Shown here one piece after another: positions 16,489 through 25,333 of a stretch of DNA of 54,538 nucleotides; the stretch's first letter is position 1; every line of letters begins with the position of its first letter. Both the position numbers and the translations under genes were made by a program. Below the pieces are notes generated by a model. That model ran no database searches, was not told where the DNA came from, and was given only the letters and a program-made list of their open reading frames with translations. The stretch spans positions 6,413,588 through 6,468,125 of the forward strand of contig NZ_QXHD01000004.1 in assembly GCF_011009555.1 (NCBI RefSeq). The letters run 5' to 3'. This DNA is from Adonisia turfae CCMR0081 (lineage in GTDB: Bacteria > Cyanobacteriota > Cyanobacteriia > Phormidesmidales > Phormidesmidaceae).

Positions 16489-17880
16489 TTGAGTACATCA
16501 CCTACCCCCTGGAGTCAGCGATTTGAGACGGGATTACATCCGGTTATTGCGGAATTTAATGCCAGCATTGGGTTTGATATTGCCCTGGTTGACTACGATC
16601 TGACCGGGTCCCAGGCCCATGCCAAGATGTTGGCGAAGGTTGGCATCATTTCTGAAGTTGAAGGTCAGCAGTTGGTGGATGGTTTAGAGGCGATTCGCCA
16701 AGAATATCGTCAAGGGACGTTTACCCCTGGTGTGGACGAAGAAGATGTCCATTTTGCGGTAGAACGTCGGTTAACTGAACTGCTGGGGCCACTGGGCAAA
16801 AAGTTGCATACAGGACGCTCGCGGAATGATCAGGTGGGGACGGATATTCGGTTGTATTTGCGATCGCACATCAAAACCATCCGCACCTTGATCCGAGACT
16901 TTCAAAAAGCCTTGCTAGCCCATGCCTCAGTCCACGTAGACACCCTAATCCCTGGCTATACCCATCTACAGCGAGCTCAGCCCCTGAGTCTGGCCCATCA
17001 CCTGCTTGCCTACGTAGAGATGGCCCAACGTGACTACGAGCGTTTAGGCGATGTAGCTAAACGTGTTAATACCTCTCCGTTGGGAGCTGGAGCCTTGGCC
17101 GGGACCACCTTCCCCATCGATCGCCAGTACACCGCCGATCAGCTAGGATTTGAACGCATCTATGCCAACAGTCTGGATGCCGTCAGCGATCGGGACTTTG
17201 CCATTGAGTTTGTCAATGCCGCTAGCCTGATCATGGTGCATTTATCACGTCTGGCCGAGGAGGTGATTTTTTGGGCATCAGAAGAATTTCGATTTGTCAC
17301 CCTCACGGACAGCTGTTCCACCGGGTCGAGTATTATGCCTCAAAAGAAAAACCCCGATGTGCCGGAGCTGGTGCGAGGCAAGACAGGGCGGGTGTTTGGC
17401 CATTTGCAGGGCTTGTTGACCATGATGAAGGGATTGCCTCTGGCCTACAACAAAGACTTGCAAGAAGATAAAGAAGCGCTGTTCGATACCGTGGGTACGG
17501 TGCAGGCCTGTCTGCAGTCTATGACGATTCTTCTGCATCAGGGACTGGAGTTTCGACCGCAGCGATTGGCAGAAGCTGTGGCTAACGACTTTTCCAATGC
17601 CACCGATGTGGCTGATTATTTAGCCGCTAAGGGAGTACCCTTTCGGGATGCTTACAACCTTGTGGGTACAGTGGTCAAAACCTCGTTGGCGGCTGGCAAA
17701 TTGCTTAAGGATCTGACGTTAGAAGAATGGCAGGCAATTCATCCCGCGTTTGCAGAGGATATTTATGATGCGATCGCACCGCAGCAAGTTGTCGCAGCTC
17801 GGAATAGCCTGGGCGGAACCGGGTTTGAGCAGGTTAAACAAGCCTTGGCGATCGCCCAGAAAATGGTTGAAACCCGCTAA
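16489..17880 (+). CDS. argH: Argininosuccinate lyase
   Basis: Cleaves argininosuccinate to arginine and fumarate, the last step of arginine synthesis. 463 residues from TTG 16489, matching the usual length of about 460; an in-frame GTG at 16447 would add 14 residues not typical of the family. The AGGAG at 16474 is correctly spaced for the TTG. The fumarase/aspartase signature 'GSSIMPQKKNPD' with its flexible catalytic serine, the 'HTGRSRNDQV' block and 'TPGYTHLQRAQP'-type block (here 'IPGYTHLQRAQP') are intact. Homotetrameric cytoplasmic enzyme. HIP1 sites occur within it. A 30-base palindrome follows the stop. Confidence 0.97.
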   Translation: MSTSPTPWSQRFETGLHPVIAEFNASIGFDIALVDYDLTGSQAHAKMLAKVGIISEVEGQQLVDGLEAIRQEYRQGTFTPGVDEEDVHFAVERRLTELLGPLGKKLHTGRSRNDQVGTDIRLYLRSHIKTIRTLIRDFQKALLAHASVHVDTLIPGYTHLQRAQPLSLAHHLLAYVEMAQRDYERLGDVAKRVNTSPLGAGALAGTTFPIDRQYTADQLGFERIYANSLDAVSDRDFAIEFVNAASLIMVHLSRLAEEVIFWASEEFRFVTLTDSCSTGSSIMPQKKNPDVPELVRGKTGRVFGHLQGLLTMMKGLPLAYNKDLQEDKEALFDTVGTVQACLQSMTILLHQGLEFRPQRLAEAVANDFSNATDVADYLAAKGVPFRDAYNLVGTVVKTSLAAGKLLKDLTLEEWQAIHPAFAEDIYDAIAPQQVVAARNSLGGTGFEQVKQALAIAQKMVETR

Positions 17881-17889
17881 TTAACAAGA

Positions 17890-17919
17890 TGTAGAGGCGT
17901 TCCATGGAACGCCTCTACA
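17890..17919. repeat. Perfect 30-base palindrome (dispersed cyanobacterial repeat), possible terminator
   Basis: Arms TGTAGAGGCGTTCCA and its exact complement with no loop, between convergent argH and the ComFB gene. The core TTCCATGGAA flanked by AGGCG/CGCCT resembles a short palindromic repeat found many times in cyanobacterial genomes. A decayed relative lies at 27549-27571. Confidence 0.85.
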
Positions 17920-17930
17920 AGATTAAATTT

Positions 17931-18641
17931 TCACCGATATCGAGAATCATTCCAATCGTAGGTTGAGGTGGAAGGAGGCTTTGGCGTCTGATAGCCATAG
18001 TTCCGCTTAGGATGCCAGGATGTTTCACCATAGGTACCTGGCCGCCAAACGGTTCCATGGTGATCCATATGGTCTGCATGTTCAGATGCATAGGCTGCTG
18101 CATACTCATCCGCATCGGGGGCAGCATCCACATCGTGGGCAGCCGCTGCTGCATAGGGCTTGGTAGGTAGAGGTGGTTCTGCTTCTCCAGTCACTGCCCC
18201 ACGTCTGGCAGCACCAGCCCGCTTGCACTTACGCAACAGAGACTCCCAAGTTAAATTGGGTTGCCCCAGTGCAGCTCGAAACTGCTCTAACAAAGCTGCA
18301 TTGGCTCCAGCAATCGCAGAGCGACGTACCAAAGGACGAGAGGCTCGTAGAGGATCTACCTGAACTGCCGCAATGGCTTGCCTAACAGCATTGTTAATCT
18401 CTTTTCGCAGTTCATATTTGGCCTTGTGATATTGAGATTGCCAACCTTTCTCACTGACTGCATATAGAGGAGGCAACCGATTTAAGGCATAGGTCTCAAC
18501 CTCAATCGGTTTGACATATTTAAGAACACGAGTTGGTAGCTGGCGTAGCTGTTGCTCAACCTCTTCTGCTACTAACAGTTCCATGACGTTAATGTATTCC
18601 CGTAAGGGAGGTGCTTTCACATCAACCATGGCATTCGTCAC
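17931..18641 (-). CDS. ComFB-domain protein (late competence development family)
   Basis: 236 residues. The ComFB domain covers about 15-100: 'NVMELLVAEEVEQQLRQLP' then 'PIEVETYALNRLPPLYA', then the 'EINNAVRQAIAAVQ' helix. Cyanobacterial ComFB/CdgR-type proteins have been reported as cyclic dinucleotide (c-di-GMP) receptors affecting competence, motility or cell size; whether this one binds is inference. Residues about 115-150 carry a basic segment, and 150-236 form a long Ala/Asp/His/Tyr/Pro low-complexity tail that is probably disordered. It is convergent with argH; its start is followed upstream by a long gene-free spacer. Confidence 0.88.
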   Translation of the reverse strand: MTNAMVDVKAPPLREYINVMELLVAEEVEQQLRQLPTRVLKYVKPIEVETYALNRLPPLYAVSEKGWQSQYHKAKYELRKEINNAVRQAIAAVQVDPLRASRPLVRRSAIAGANAALLEQFRAALGQPNLTWESLLRKCKRAGAARRGAVTGEAEPPLPTKPYAAAAAHDVDAAPDADEYAAAYASEHADHMDHHGTVWRPGTYGETSWHPKRNYGYQTPKPPSTSTYDWNDSRYR

Positions 18642-19404
18642 CTACTTAACAACAATCCCGGCATAAGCCTCTTTCTCAGTTAGGTCACTTGGACCTATGT
18701 AATGTTGAAGTCAATTTAAATAAACTTCGACATCTACTTTGGTGACACACAAGGGAGTGACACACAGGAAACGCTACAGGCATAAAAGAACATAGGCTTG
18801 TGTATAAACCGGTAATCCTTATGCGCAGAAAATAGATCCCAAACCACAACATGGTTTTCCGGATCCTCGTTCGCAAATCGGAACAACTGCTGATCTTCAG
18901 ATCGTTGATGTTATCCGTTGCCGCTCGTAACTACGAAGCTTTATACGGGGGGTGTTACACCCTACTAGTATAACTACCCAATTGCCAAATTGTGCCTATT
19001 GAAACGAACAACTAATTTTCTGTAAAGACTGGAAAAATAGCAGGAAAACGCTTATTTATAGCCCAATGGACTGGACGTAACTTATTGACTTAAATATGAA
19101 GAATTGAGTCTTCTAGAAACTCATTGTTTATTCAATTAAGTCAATATATTAACTATCTTAGCCACTAATACTCCGAATGGTATTGGGGGTGATCACCCTC
19201 CATAGCTTTTTATTAGCCCTGTTCACAGCGTCTGCATTTGGAAGCACCTTTGAATAGCCCTGATGGAATGAAAAGCCTATGAGAACTGCTAAAGCTTATA
19301 GACCTTTAGCCAAGCTTAGGTACCTGGCTTAACTATGGGTAAAATTTAGAAACCTAATAAATAAACAAACTTTCTTGAAATAAGAATTTCATGGCTTGCT
19401 TGAC
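18642..19404. other. Long gene-free spacer upstream of the ComFB gene
   Basis: About 760 bases with no supported coding frame. Visible items: a near-duplicated GTGACACACA element (two copies about 18 bases apart near 18740-18770), a 12-base palindrome GGGTGATCACCC at 19187-19198, and AT-rich stretches. It could hold the ComFB promoter or a small RNA, but nothing can be assigned. Confidence 0.4.
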
Positions 19405-19446
19405 TTAAAAAATGCCCCAGGTAGTTGGTTGTAAAAAATACCTGGG
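19405..19446 (-). terminator. Rho-independent terminator for the SDR gene
   Basis: Read on the minus strand, the stem CCCAGGTA / TACCTGGG (19416-19446) is followed by GCATTTTTTAA. It lies 66 bases after the stop of the SDR gene, in the correct orientation. Confidence 0.75.
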
Positions 19447-19512
19447 ATATGGAACAAAATACGTATAGATACGCATGCAAAAGGACAACGTGTTTGAGGC
19501 CAATTCAGCGAT

Positions 19513-20322
19513 TTATACCCTTTTGGGTCTGGGGTATGTCGGCGCAGCTTGAGTCGGATTAGACAGCCGGATGATGGCATCCATTGCTTGGGGTGAAAAT
19601 CGGTGGAACCATAAAGCCATATGGCTTTGCCAGCCAATAGCAATTTCTGAATTGCGGCTTTTTAGGCCAGTTATGAGGCCTTGGGCAACTTCTTCAGTGC
19701 TGAGGGGCAGTACCCAACGAAATAAGTGAAACTCTCGCACCATGTCAGTGTCCGTCAGAGAAGGTAGAAGTGTGACAACACGGACATTATGGGAAGCTAA
19801 TTCGTGGCGAAGGGCCTGGGTGAAGCCGACGATGGCAAACTTGGTGGCTGAATACGTTGCCATCGTCGGTGCAGCCACTTTACCCATGAGGCTAGAGACG
19901 TTAACAATAGTGCCCTGCCGACGAGATGCCATGCGTCGTCCAACAAGCCAGGTGACTGTATATAGTCCCATCAAGTTGGTCGATAGTTCAGTGTGAGCTT
20001 GCCCGAGGGGGGTTTTCAGAAAGTTAGATTGGTAGGCAACACCGGCACAGTTGACCAGTAGGTCAAATGGCCCATAGTCTTTCCATGCTTGGGCAACAAC
20101 AATATTGACTGCTGTTGGCTCGGTCAGATCAACAGAGAGAGGGATACCCTGAGTCCCATACTTACGGAGTTCTGTTGCCACTTCTCTCAATTTCTGAAGA
20201 TCACGGGCGATAAGTAAAATGTAACCAGAACCTTGTTTGGCGAGTTCAATAGCAATTGCACGGCCAATACCACGTGAGGCTCCGGTCACCAGAGCCGTCT
20301 TTCCTTGCATATCCATAATCAA
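19513..20322 (-). CDS. Short-chain dehydrogenase/reductase (SDR family)
   Basis: NAD(P)-dependent oxidoreductase of 269 residues. The nucleotide-binding motif TGASRGIG (13-20), the NCAG structural motif (91-94) and the catalytic S144, Y157, K161 triad are all present, so it is a classical SDR. The A-R-D-L pattern after the second strand suggests NADP preference, but this is weak. A longer than usual C-terminal part (residues 215-269) is amphipathic ('IGWQSHMALWFHRFSP') and might contact membrane or lipid substrates. Substrate unknown. It is monocistronic, with its own terminator and a hairpin in its leader. Confidence 0.9.
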   Translation of the reverse strand: MIMDMQGKTALVTGASRGIGRAIAIELAKQGSGYILLIARDLQKLREVATELRKYGTQGIPLSVDLTEPTAVNIVVAQAWKDYGPFDLLVNCAGVAYQSNFLKTPLGQAHTELSTNLMGLYTVTWLVGRRMASRRQGTIVNVSSLMGKVAAPTMATYSATKFAIVGFTQALRHELASHNVRVVTLLPSLTDTDMVREFHLFRWVLPLSTEEVAQGLITGLKSRNSEIAIGWQSHMALWFHRFSPQAMDAIIRLSNPTQAAPTYPRPKRV

Positions 20323-21053
20323 AAAACTCCAAAATGGCCTGGGTTCATATCTTCAACAAGGCAAGTGAACCAGGACTGTACCGATATCTGAATATTATTG
20401 AGATGGAAACATAGAGGATTTCATGTATGTATGCTGAAATCCTCTACATATATAAAGCGTTGCTGATCTTTGGCATAAACCAATTTTGAGCGTCAATTGG
20501 TTGTCAGATAAGCTGTGCTAACAGCAGTTACAATCATTCTCCAAATCAGCGACTGCACAGATGAATTGATAACTAAGCGTGAGTCATGCCCAGAACTAGG
20601 GTTTACGACCGCGTAAACTATAGCTTTTCCCATGGGAGTGGTTTGGTCATGATGCATGGGTGATCATTTCAAACTGCATCACGAACAATTCATGGGTCAC
20701 ACCTTAGCAATTAGAAACAATAGCTGCAACATTTATTTAACAAGAGCATGACATTCCAGAAAAAGTATAGAGGTTATCTTAGTTGAATTCCTTTCTACAT
20801 AAAGGATTGCCGGATTTCCAGAAACTTGAGAAGTTCTCTGACTAATGAGTTGGGAGGGGGAACCCCTAGTGTTAGAAGCCTGAGTAAATATGCGGATATA
20901 TCGAATTTATCGATAGCGCATTATATGGGAACAAGACTTATTATCAGGGTGCAGCCCTTGATGTGTCATCACAATAGGGTGATCATGATCATTACTGTTC
21001 AATTTTTTGATGCTCAATTTTTCCTAAAGGGAAGAGTGTCCTTTCGTAAGTAA
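20323..21053. other. Gene-free spacer with leader hairpin
   Basis: About 730 bases. A perfect 12-base stem (TAGAGGATTTCA at 20412, TGAAATCCTCTA at 20435-20446, 11-base loop) sits 90 bases upstream of the SDR start and would fall in its leader. A 75-codon plus-strand frame at 20826 has no domain-like features and I do not call it. The rest is AT-rich. Confidence 0.4.
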
Positions 21054-21269
21054 CGTAGATTGGGTTGAGAGCACGAAACCCAACATCGCCAAAATTTAAG
21101 TAGCAATGTTGGCTATGGAGAATTTAGGAGAGAGATTGGCATAGTTTGATCCAATCCCACACTATATATGGCGATTTACCATAATTTCCGATGGGCGTGC
21201 GGCAATGTTGAGTGAAAGACGTTTGGGTTGGCAGAGAGAGATATTGGTGTAGGTGTAACCCAATCTACG
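21054..21269. mobile_element. MITE-like element with 13-base terminal inverted repeats
   Basis: Perfect inverted ends CGTAGATTGGGTT (21054-21066) and AACCCAATCTACG (21257-21269) enclose 190 bases without a gene. The left end continues into GAGAGCACGAAACCCAAC, forming an inner hairpin, a pattern seen in abundant small repeats of cyanobacteria. No clear target-site duplication was seen. It lies 118 bases before the TPR gene. Confidence 0.6.
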
Positions 21270-21386
21270 GTTGATGTTTTGCAGGCGATCTTTATATAAA
21301 GGGTAACTAATGCCCAAACAATGACATGACTTGGGTTCAATCGTTATCCTAAGGGGGATTCCCGTTGTTATACTCCCGGTTAGCCT

Positions 21387-23186
21387 ATGTCCCTTAATTC
21401 TGGTAATTCCGTTGTCGCTCAATGCTCTGATCTAATTGAAGGGCTGCTTCAGGCTACTCTAAAGGGTAAAATTCGGTCTAAGACTCAAGTGTATCGTCAA
21501 CTGAAAGATGGTTTACCTGTGGGAAGCGGGGAAATATTTGAGCGCTGTTTGGCGGAACGGATGCAGACGGCGGAGCAGGATAAATCGCTAAAAGGGCCTC
21601 GAATTGTGCGTGCCCTAAAAATGGTGCAGGGGGAATGGGCGAATTTACAAAAAACACGGCAGGTTGAGGAAAAAGTGTCGTCGGTGACGGCTCAGCTTTC
21701 GTCAGCTGTTGGGGAAGACCAACTCGATACGTTACTTAAACTGTTGGATCCTAATCAAGATCAGCCACCCACTCGCGATCAGCTGCAACAGCTAGCCCAG
21801 TCTTTACAGGCTGAAAGCAATAGGACTTTAGGAAAAGGGATCGAGTCTGGACTAGCGGCTTTTAGACAATTGGAAGGAGAACTGGTTAGTTGGCTATATG
21901 AAGCGGGGGATAAAGATATTGGTTTTGGCTCAGAGCAACGCCGTGGTCCCTGGCAGTATTGGGCAAAGCGGCTAGAGTCTCCTGTCGCTCAGCAGCTGTT
22001 TGATGCTTTGGCAAAAGGAGAGTCAGTCACTTCTCTAGCAGAGGGATGGAGTCGACTAGATGAGAGTAGTTGGGTGCAGCTAGCGATTTTGTTGCACTAT
22101 CTCAAACGGGGATTAGTGAAGTGGTTTGATCAACAACCTTATAATGTAAAACTTGGCAAAAAACTCTCCTACTCCACATTTTTGATTTTTGCCAACATTG
22201 AAGCTAGTTTGGCTCAAGGCTTTCAGGCTAGCCGACCCCATCTGAGTCGAAGTTCATTTCAGCTGATGCAACAAAGTCTCCGGAGCTTTGCCCAGCGGGA
22301 TGATTTCCCCTTGTATGGAGGTGTGTTTGCTGCCTTTGATGGGGGATATTTGCAAGATACTTTGGATTATTTTAGTGAACCACTAAAACAGGTGCCGGGT
22401 ACACAGGAGAAGGCGCGGTTGCTGACATTGTTGGGCTATTCTCAGCGCACATTGGGGCGGTATGAGGCAGCGCTAGAGTTTCATCAAGAGGCTTTAGAGA
22501 TTTCAACGGCTGCAGGGGATCAGTGCTGTGTGATTGCCAGCTTTAACCATCTGGCCAGGGTGCATGTGCTACAGAAGAATTATGGGGAGGCAAAGAACTT
22601 TAGCCAGCGGGCGTTAATTATGGCACGGCAGCAGGGGGATGTTTTGGGGGAAGCAAATGCGCTGGTGAACTATGGCTATAGTGAGGTGTTTGCGGCGCGA
22701 GCAATCGATACGCCGGATTTGTCGGTGTATGAGCAGGCAATTGGCTATTTGGAGCGGGGGCGAGACTTGGCAGAAACCCTGGGGGATTTTCAGAGTAAGG
22801 CGTTGGCCTATAACAGCATGGGGATTGCCTATAGTATTGCAGGGCAGCCGGGGTTGGCGATCGCAACGTTAGAGCAAGCGTTGCCATTAACCCAGGCGGC
22901 AGGAAATGTATATTTGCAGGGGGTAACCTGTACGTATTTGGCGGAGGCACAGCGAGCCTTAGGGAATGTAGAGGCGTCAGTGCTGTATGGAGCGTTAGGG
23001 ATGTATTTGTTGCATCAAATTGGGTCGTCGGAGTGGCGGCAGGGGGCAGGATTATTGCGAGTGGTATCGGGAGAGTTGGGAGATGAGACGTTTGAGCAAG
23101 TGTTGCAGAGGCAGCGACGGGGGATTATTCAGTGGATTGGGGTGGATGGGTTTGATTATTTAAGAACGTTGTTGGGAGAGTATTGA
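21387..23186 (+). CDS. Tetratricopeptide-repeat protein
   Basis: 599 residues, no signal peptide or membrane segment. Residues 1-330 form a helical domain I do not recognise ('CSDLIEGLLQATLKGKIRSK' at the start). About 340-560 are TPR repeats, for example 'ALEFHQEALEISTAAGDQ' and 'AIATLEQALPLTQAAGNVYL', with the Ala-rich A and B helices of the family. Likely a protein-interaction scaffold in the cytoplasm. Partner unknown; it stands alone between the MITE-like element and a convergent Rieske oxygenase, with no terminator apparent in the 16-base gap. Confidence 0.85.
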   Translation: MSLNSGNSVVAQCSDLIEGLLQATLKGKIRSKTQVYRQLKDGLPVGSGEIFERCLAERMQTAEQDKSLKGPRIVRALKMVQGEWANLQKTRQVEEKVSSVTAQLSSAVGEDQLDTLLKLLDPNQDQPPTRDQLQQLAQSLQAESNRTLGKGIESGLAAFRQLEGELVSWLYEAGDKDIGFGSEQRRGPWQYWAKRLESPVAQQLFDALAKGESVTSLAEGWSRLDESSWVQLAILLHYLKRGLVKWFDQQPYNVKLGKKLSYSTFLIFANIEASLAQGFQASRPHLSRSSFQLMQQSLRSFAQRDDFPLYGGVFAAFDGGYLQDTLDYFSEPLKQVPGTQEKARLLTLLGYSQRTLGRYEAALEFHQEALEISTAAGDQCCVIASFNHLARVHVLQKNYGEAKNFSQRALIMARQQGDVLGEANALVNYGYSEVFAARAIDTPDLSVYEQAIGYLERGRDLAETLGDFQSKALAYNSMGIAYSIAGQPGLAIATLEQALPLTQAAGNVYLQGVTCTYLAEAQRALGNVEASVLYGALGMYLLHQIGSSEWRQGAGLLRVVSGELGDETFEQVLQRQRRGIIQWIGVDGFDYLRTLLGEY

Positions 23187-23202
23187 GGGTCCCCATGTTG
23201 TT

Positions 23203-24252
23203 TCAGGCTGTATACACTTTGCTGAGGCCTAATTTTGCTAGCCCTTTGCGGTACGCAATAGAGGTTTTGTCGGCTTCAATGTGACACTCGGTACGCAGAT
23301 CTAACGGCAGATCTTCTGGGTACTGGGATTCGACGACTTCTTGATCCTCGGTAAAAATCTGACGGTTAAATTCGTAGACTGGCTCTAGGGGTTGATCCTG
23401 GTCAAAATTGCGGCACAATGGCGAAAATAGCCGAGTCTTGCGCGCCGAAATTGGAGACGGTGCATTCAAAATACAGAGTCGACCGCCTTCAGGAAAATAA
23501 ACCCTCAGAATAGCGGCAAAGGGTAGAAACACATCAAATACCCGTAGCCATTTAAAGTCTGCCGGAGCTCGATGCTGTAATTCTTTAGGGAAGTTGCTAA
23601 CTGTGCTGAGATATTCTGCTCGTAAGCCCTGAGACGTTGGCGTCACTGTATAGGGCGGCACCTCTGGGTTATCACGATCGGCAAAGGCTTCATGGTGTAC
23701 CCAGGCAAAGTGAGCCACATCGAGAAAGCCTTCCATCTGGCGGCCCACAGCAGCACTAATATCAATGCTATCGGGCAAAATGGGCTGATAATCTGGGCTA
23801 TCCCACTCGGGCAACTGGGGCATATTGGCGTCGCTGCCATCTCCGCTTAGGGTGGTCCACACCAACCCAAACGCTTCGCGAACGGGGTAGGTTTTAAGAC
23901 ATAGCCGGGCCGGAATACTTGCCTGGGGATTGGCCGGAATTAGTGTACAGGCTCCGCTGGCATTGTAGTGAAAGCCGTGGTACTTGCAGATCAGCTGATC
24001 ATTATTAATGTGCCCCAGACTCATGGGCACACCACGGTGGAGACAAAGGTCGTTAGCGACGGAAACGCCCTGACTGGTGCGCCAGATAACCAATCGTTGG
24101 TCCAATAGGGTGGCAGCGATGGGGCTATCGGTAACGTCGTGACTAAACGCAATGGGGAACCAGAACGGTGCGATCGCATCCCAATCATCATTCAAAAAAG
24201 TACATCCACGAGGATAATGACCCGATAATTTATTTATCTCGCTTGAAACCAT
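23203..24252 (-). CDS. Rieske non-heme iron oxygenase
   Basis: 349 residues. An N-terminal Rieske [2Fe-2S] domain has ligands C70-H72 and C89-H92 ('CLHRG', 'CKYHGFHYN'). The mononuclear iron site follows in 'EGFLDVAHFAWVHHEAF' with D178, H181 and H186. This arrangement is that of VanA-like ring-hydroxylating or demethylating oxygenase alpha subunits and of the PaO/CAO group in phototrophs. There is no C-terminal transmembrane pair as in PaO, so a soluble oxygenase is favoured. No reductase gene is adjacent. The substrate is unknown. Note the convergence with the TPR gene. Confidence 0.9.
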   Translation of the reverse strand: MVSSEINKLSGHYPRGCTFLNDDWDAIAPFWFPIAFSHDVTDSPIAATLLDQRLVIWRTSQGVSVANDLCLHRGVPMSLGHINNDQLICKYHGFHYNASGACTLIPANPQASIPARLCLKTYPVREAFGLVWTTLSGDGSDANMPQLPEWDSPDYQPILPDSIDISAAVGRQMEGFLDVAHFAWVHHEAFADRDNPEVPPYTVTPTSQGLRAEYLSTVSNFPKELQHRAPADFKWLRVFDVFLPFAAILRVYFPEGGRLCILNAPSPISARKTRLFSPLCRNFDQDQPLEPVYEFNRQIFTEDQEVVESQYPEDLPLDLRTECHIEADKTSIAYRKGLAKLGLSKVYTA

Positions 24253-24577
24253 AGCTATCCCGGTCCGTTAAAATTCTATGCTTGGAGCATCGTTTGATTG
24301 CCATAGTGGTCAACCGCAACCCCTCTTTCTGTCACCGTTTTAACGATTTTTCCTGGCTATTGTGGCGTATCTTCCCATAGCCCAGGAGCCATTTCATTAG
24401 TTTGTCCGTATCCATAGACAAAAACTGCACTAAAATCCTTTTAGCCTTCCAATTGCACATATAAGCGAAAAATATCGTTACGCCTGGTTACATTTCTTAA
24501 GAAAAGGTACATAATGTAGCTGACCCCTTAAATCTGGTTTCGGCGTCACAGCCATTGAAATCGCTTACTGATCAGGA
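24253..24577. promoter_or_regulatory. Divergent intergenic region
   Basis: 325 bases between the minus-strand Rieske gene and the plus-strand DUF2993 gene. Promoters for both are expected; no boxes, hairpins or small genes could be supported. Confidence 0.35.
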
Positions 24578-25333
24578 ATGACATCCTTTGTGTTAGGCAA
24601 CTTACCATTTCCAGGACAGAGCGGTGACCAAGTCGTCAGCAAGGCGGTGAGTACTGCCATTGCTGCTCTGTTTAAACGTACGGGCAAGCTAGAAGCCACT
24701 GTGCGAGCTGAGCCTGTAGCTAAACTGCTCCAGGGAAGCGTTGACGGCTTTGATTTCGTTGGCCACAGTATGTTGATGTATAACGGCCTTCGCATTAAGG
24801 CGATGGAGCTGTTCGTGCAGGCTGTGTCAATTGATTTTGGCGCTATTTTTAGAGGGCAGGTGCGCATCAAGCAACCCACCCAGGCATCCATGCGCGTTGT
24901 GCTGACTGAGGAAGATTTAACCACATCGTTTAATACCCCATTCGTAGTCGAGAAACTGCAACGGATGGAGTTTGAGGGCCAACCCCTTCATTTCAGCAGT
25001 ACTGAAATGCTACTGAATGATGATAAGACCATCAGCTTATTGAGTCAGGTGCGCATAGGCAGTATATCGAATTCACCTCAGTTTGTGTCTTTAACGGCTC
25101 GTATTGAGGTCTATGACCGTACTAAGCTGGCATTTGTCGATGTGGCCTGTGGTGGCACAGATAAGGACATAGCGTTGGGTAAAGCGATTATTGAACACGT
25201 CAATGCTTTGTTAGACCTGGATTCCTTCAGCCTCAGTGGTACTCAGCTGCGTATTGATAAAATCCGTATGCGGAATAAAGAGCTGATTTTCTATGGTGTG
25301 GCACACATCAACCAGTTTCCAGGCTGCAAGTAG
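24578..25333 (+). CDS. DUF2993 (LmeA-like) phospholipid-binding domain protein
   Basis: 251 residues, matching the cyanobacterial DUF2993 family. An amphipathic N-terminal part ('QVVSKAVSTAIAALFKRTGK') is followed by repeated beta-strand segments ('VDGFDFVGHSMLMYNGLRIK') and the C-terminal 'LSGTQLRIDKIRMRNKELIF' signature. LmeA of mycobacteria binds phosphatidylinositides at the cell envelope; in cyanobacteria the ligand is unknown. No signal peptide is apparent, so it may be a cytoplasmic membrane-associated protein. It stands alone on its strand, with long spacers on both sides. Confidence 0.85.
   Translation: MTSFVLGNLPFPGQSGDQVVSKAVSTAIAALFKRTGKLEATVRAEPVAKLLQGSVDGFDFVGHSMLMYNGLRIKAMELFVQAVSIDFGAIFRGQVRIKQPTQASMRVVLTEEDLTTSFNTPFVVEKLQRMEFEGQPLHFSSTEMLLNDDKTISLLSQVRIGSISNSPQFVSLTARIEVYDRTKLAFVDVACGGTDKDIALGKAIIEHVNALLDLDSFSLSGTQLRIDKIRMRNKELIFYGVAHINQFPGCK

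Noticed and set aside
20826..21053. 75-codon plus-strand frame
   Set aside because: No start signal, no conserved pattern, ends at the MITE-like element.
21162..21422. 86-codon minus-strand frame
   Set aside because: Runs through the MITE-like element and into the TPR gene; composition not protein-like.
24565..24924. 119-codon minus-strand frame
   Set aside because: Mirror of the DUF2993 gene, Ser/Arg-rich with no family features.
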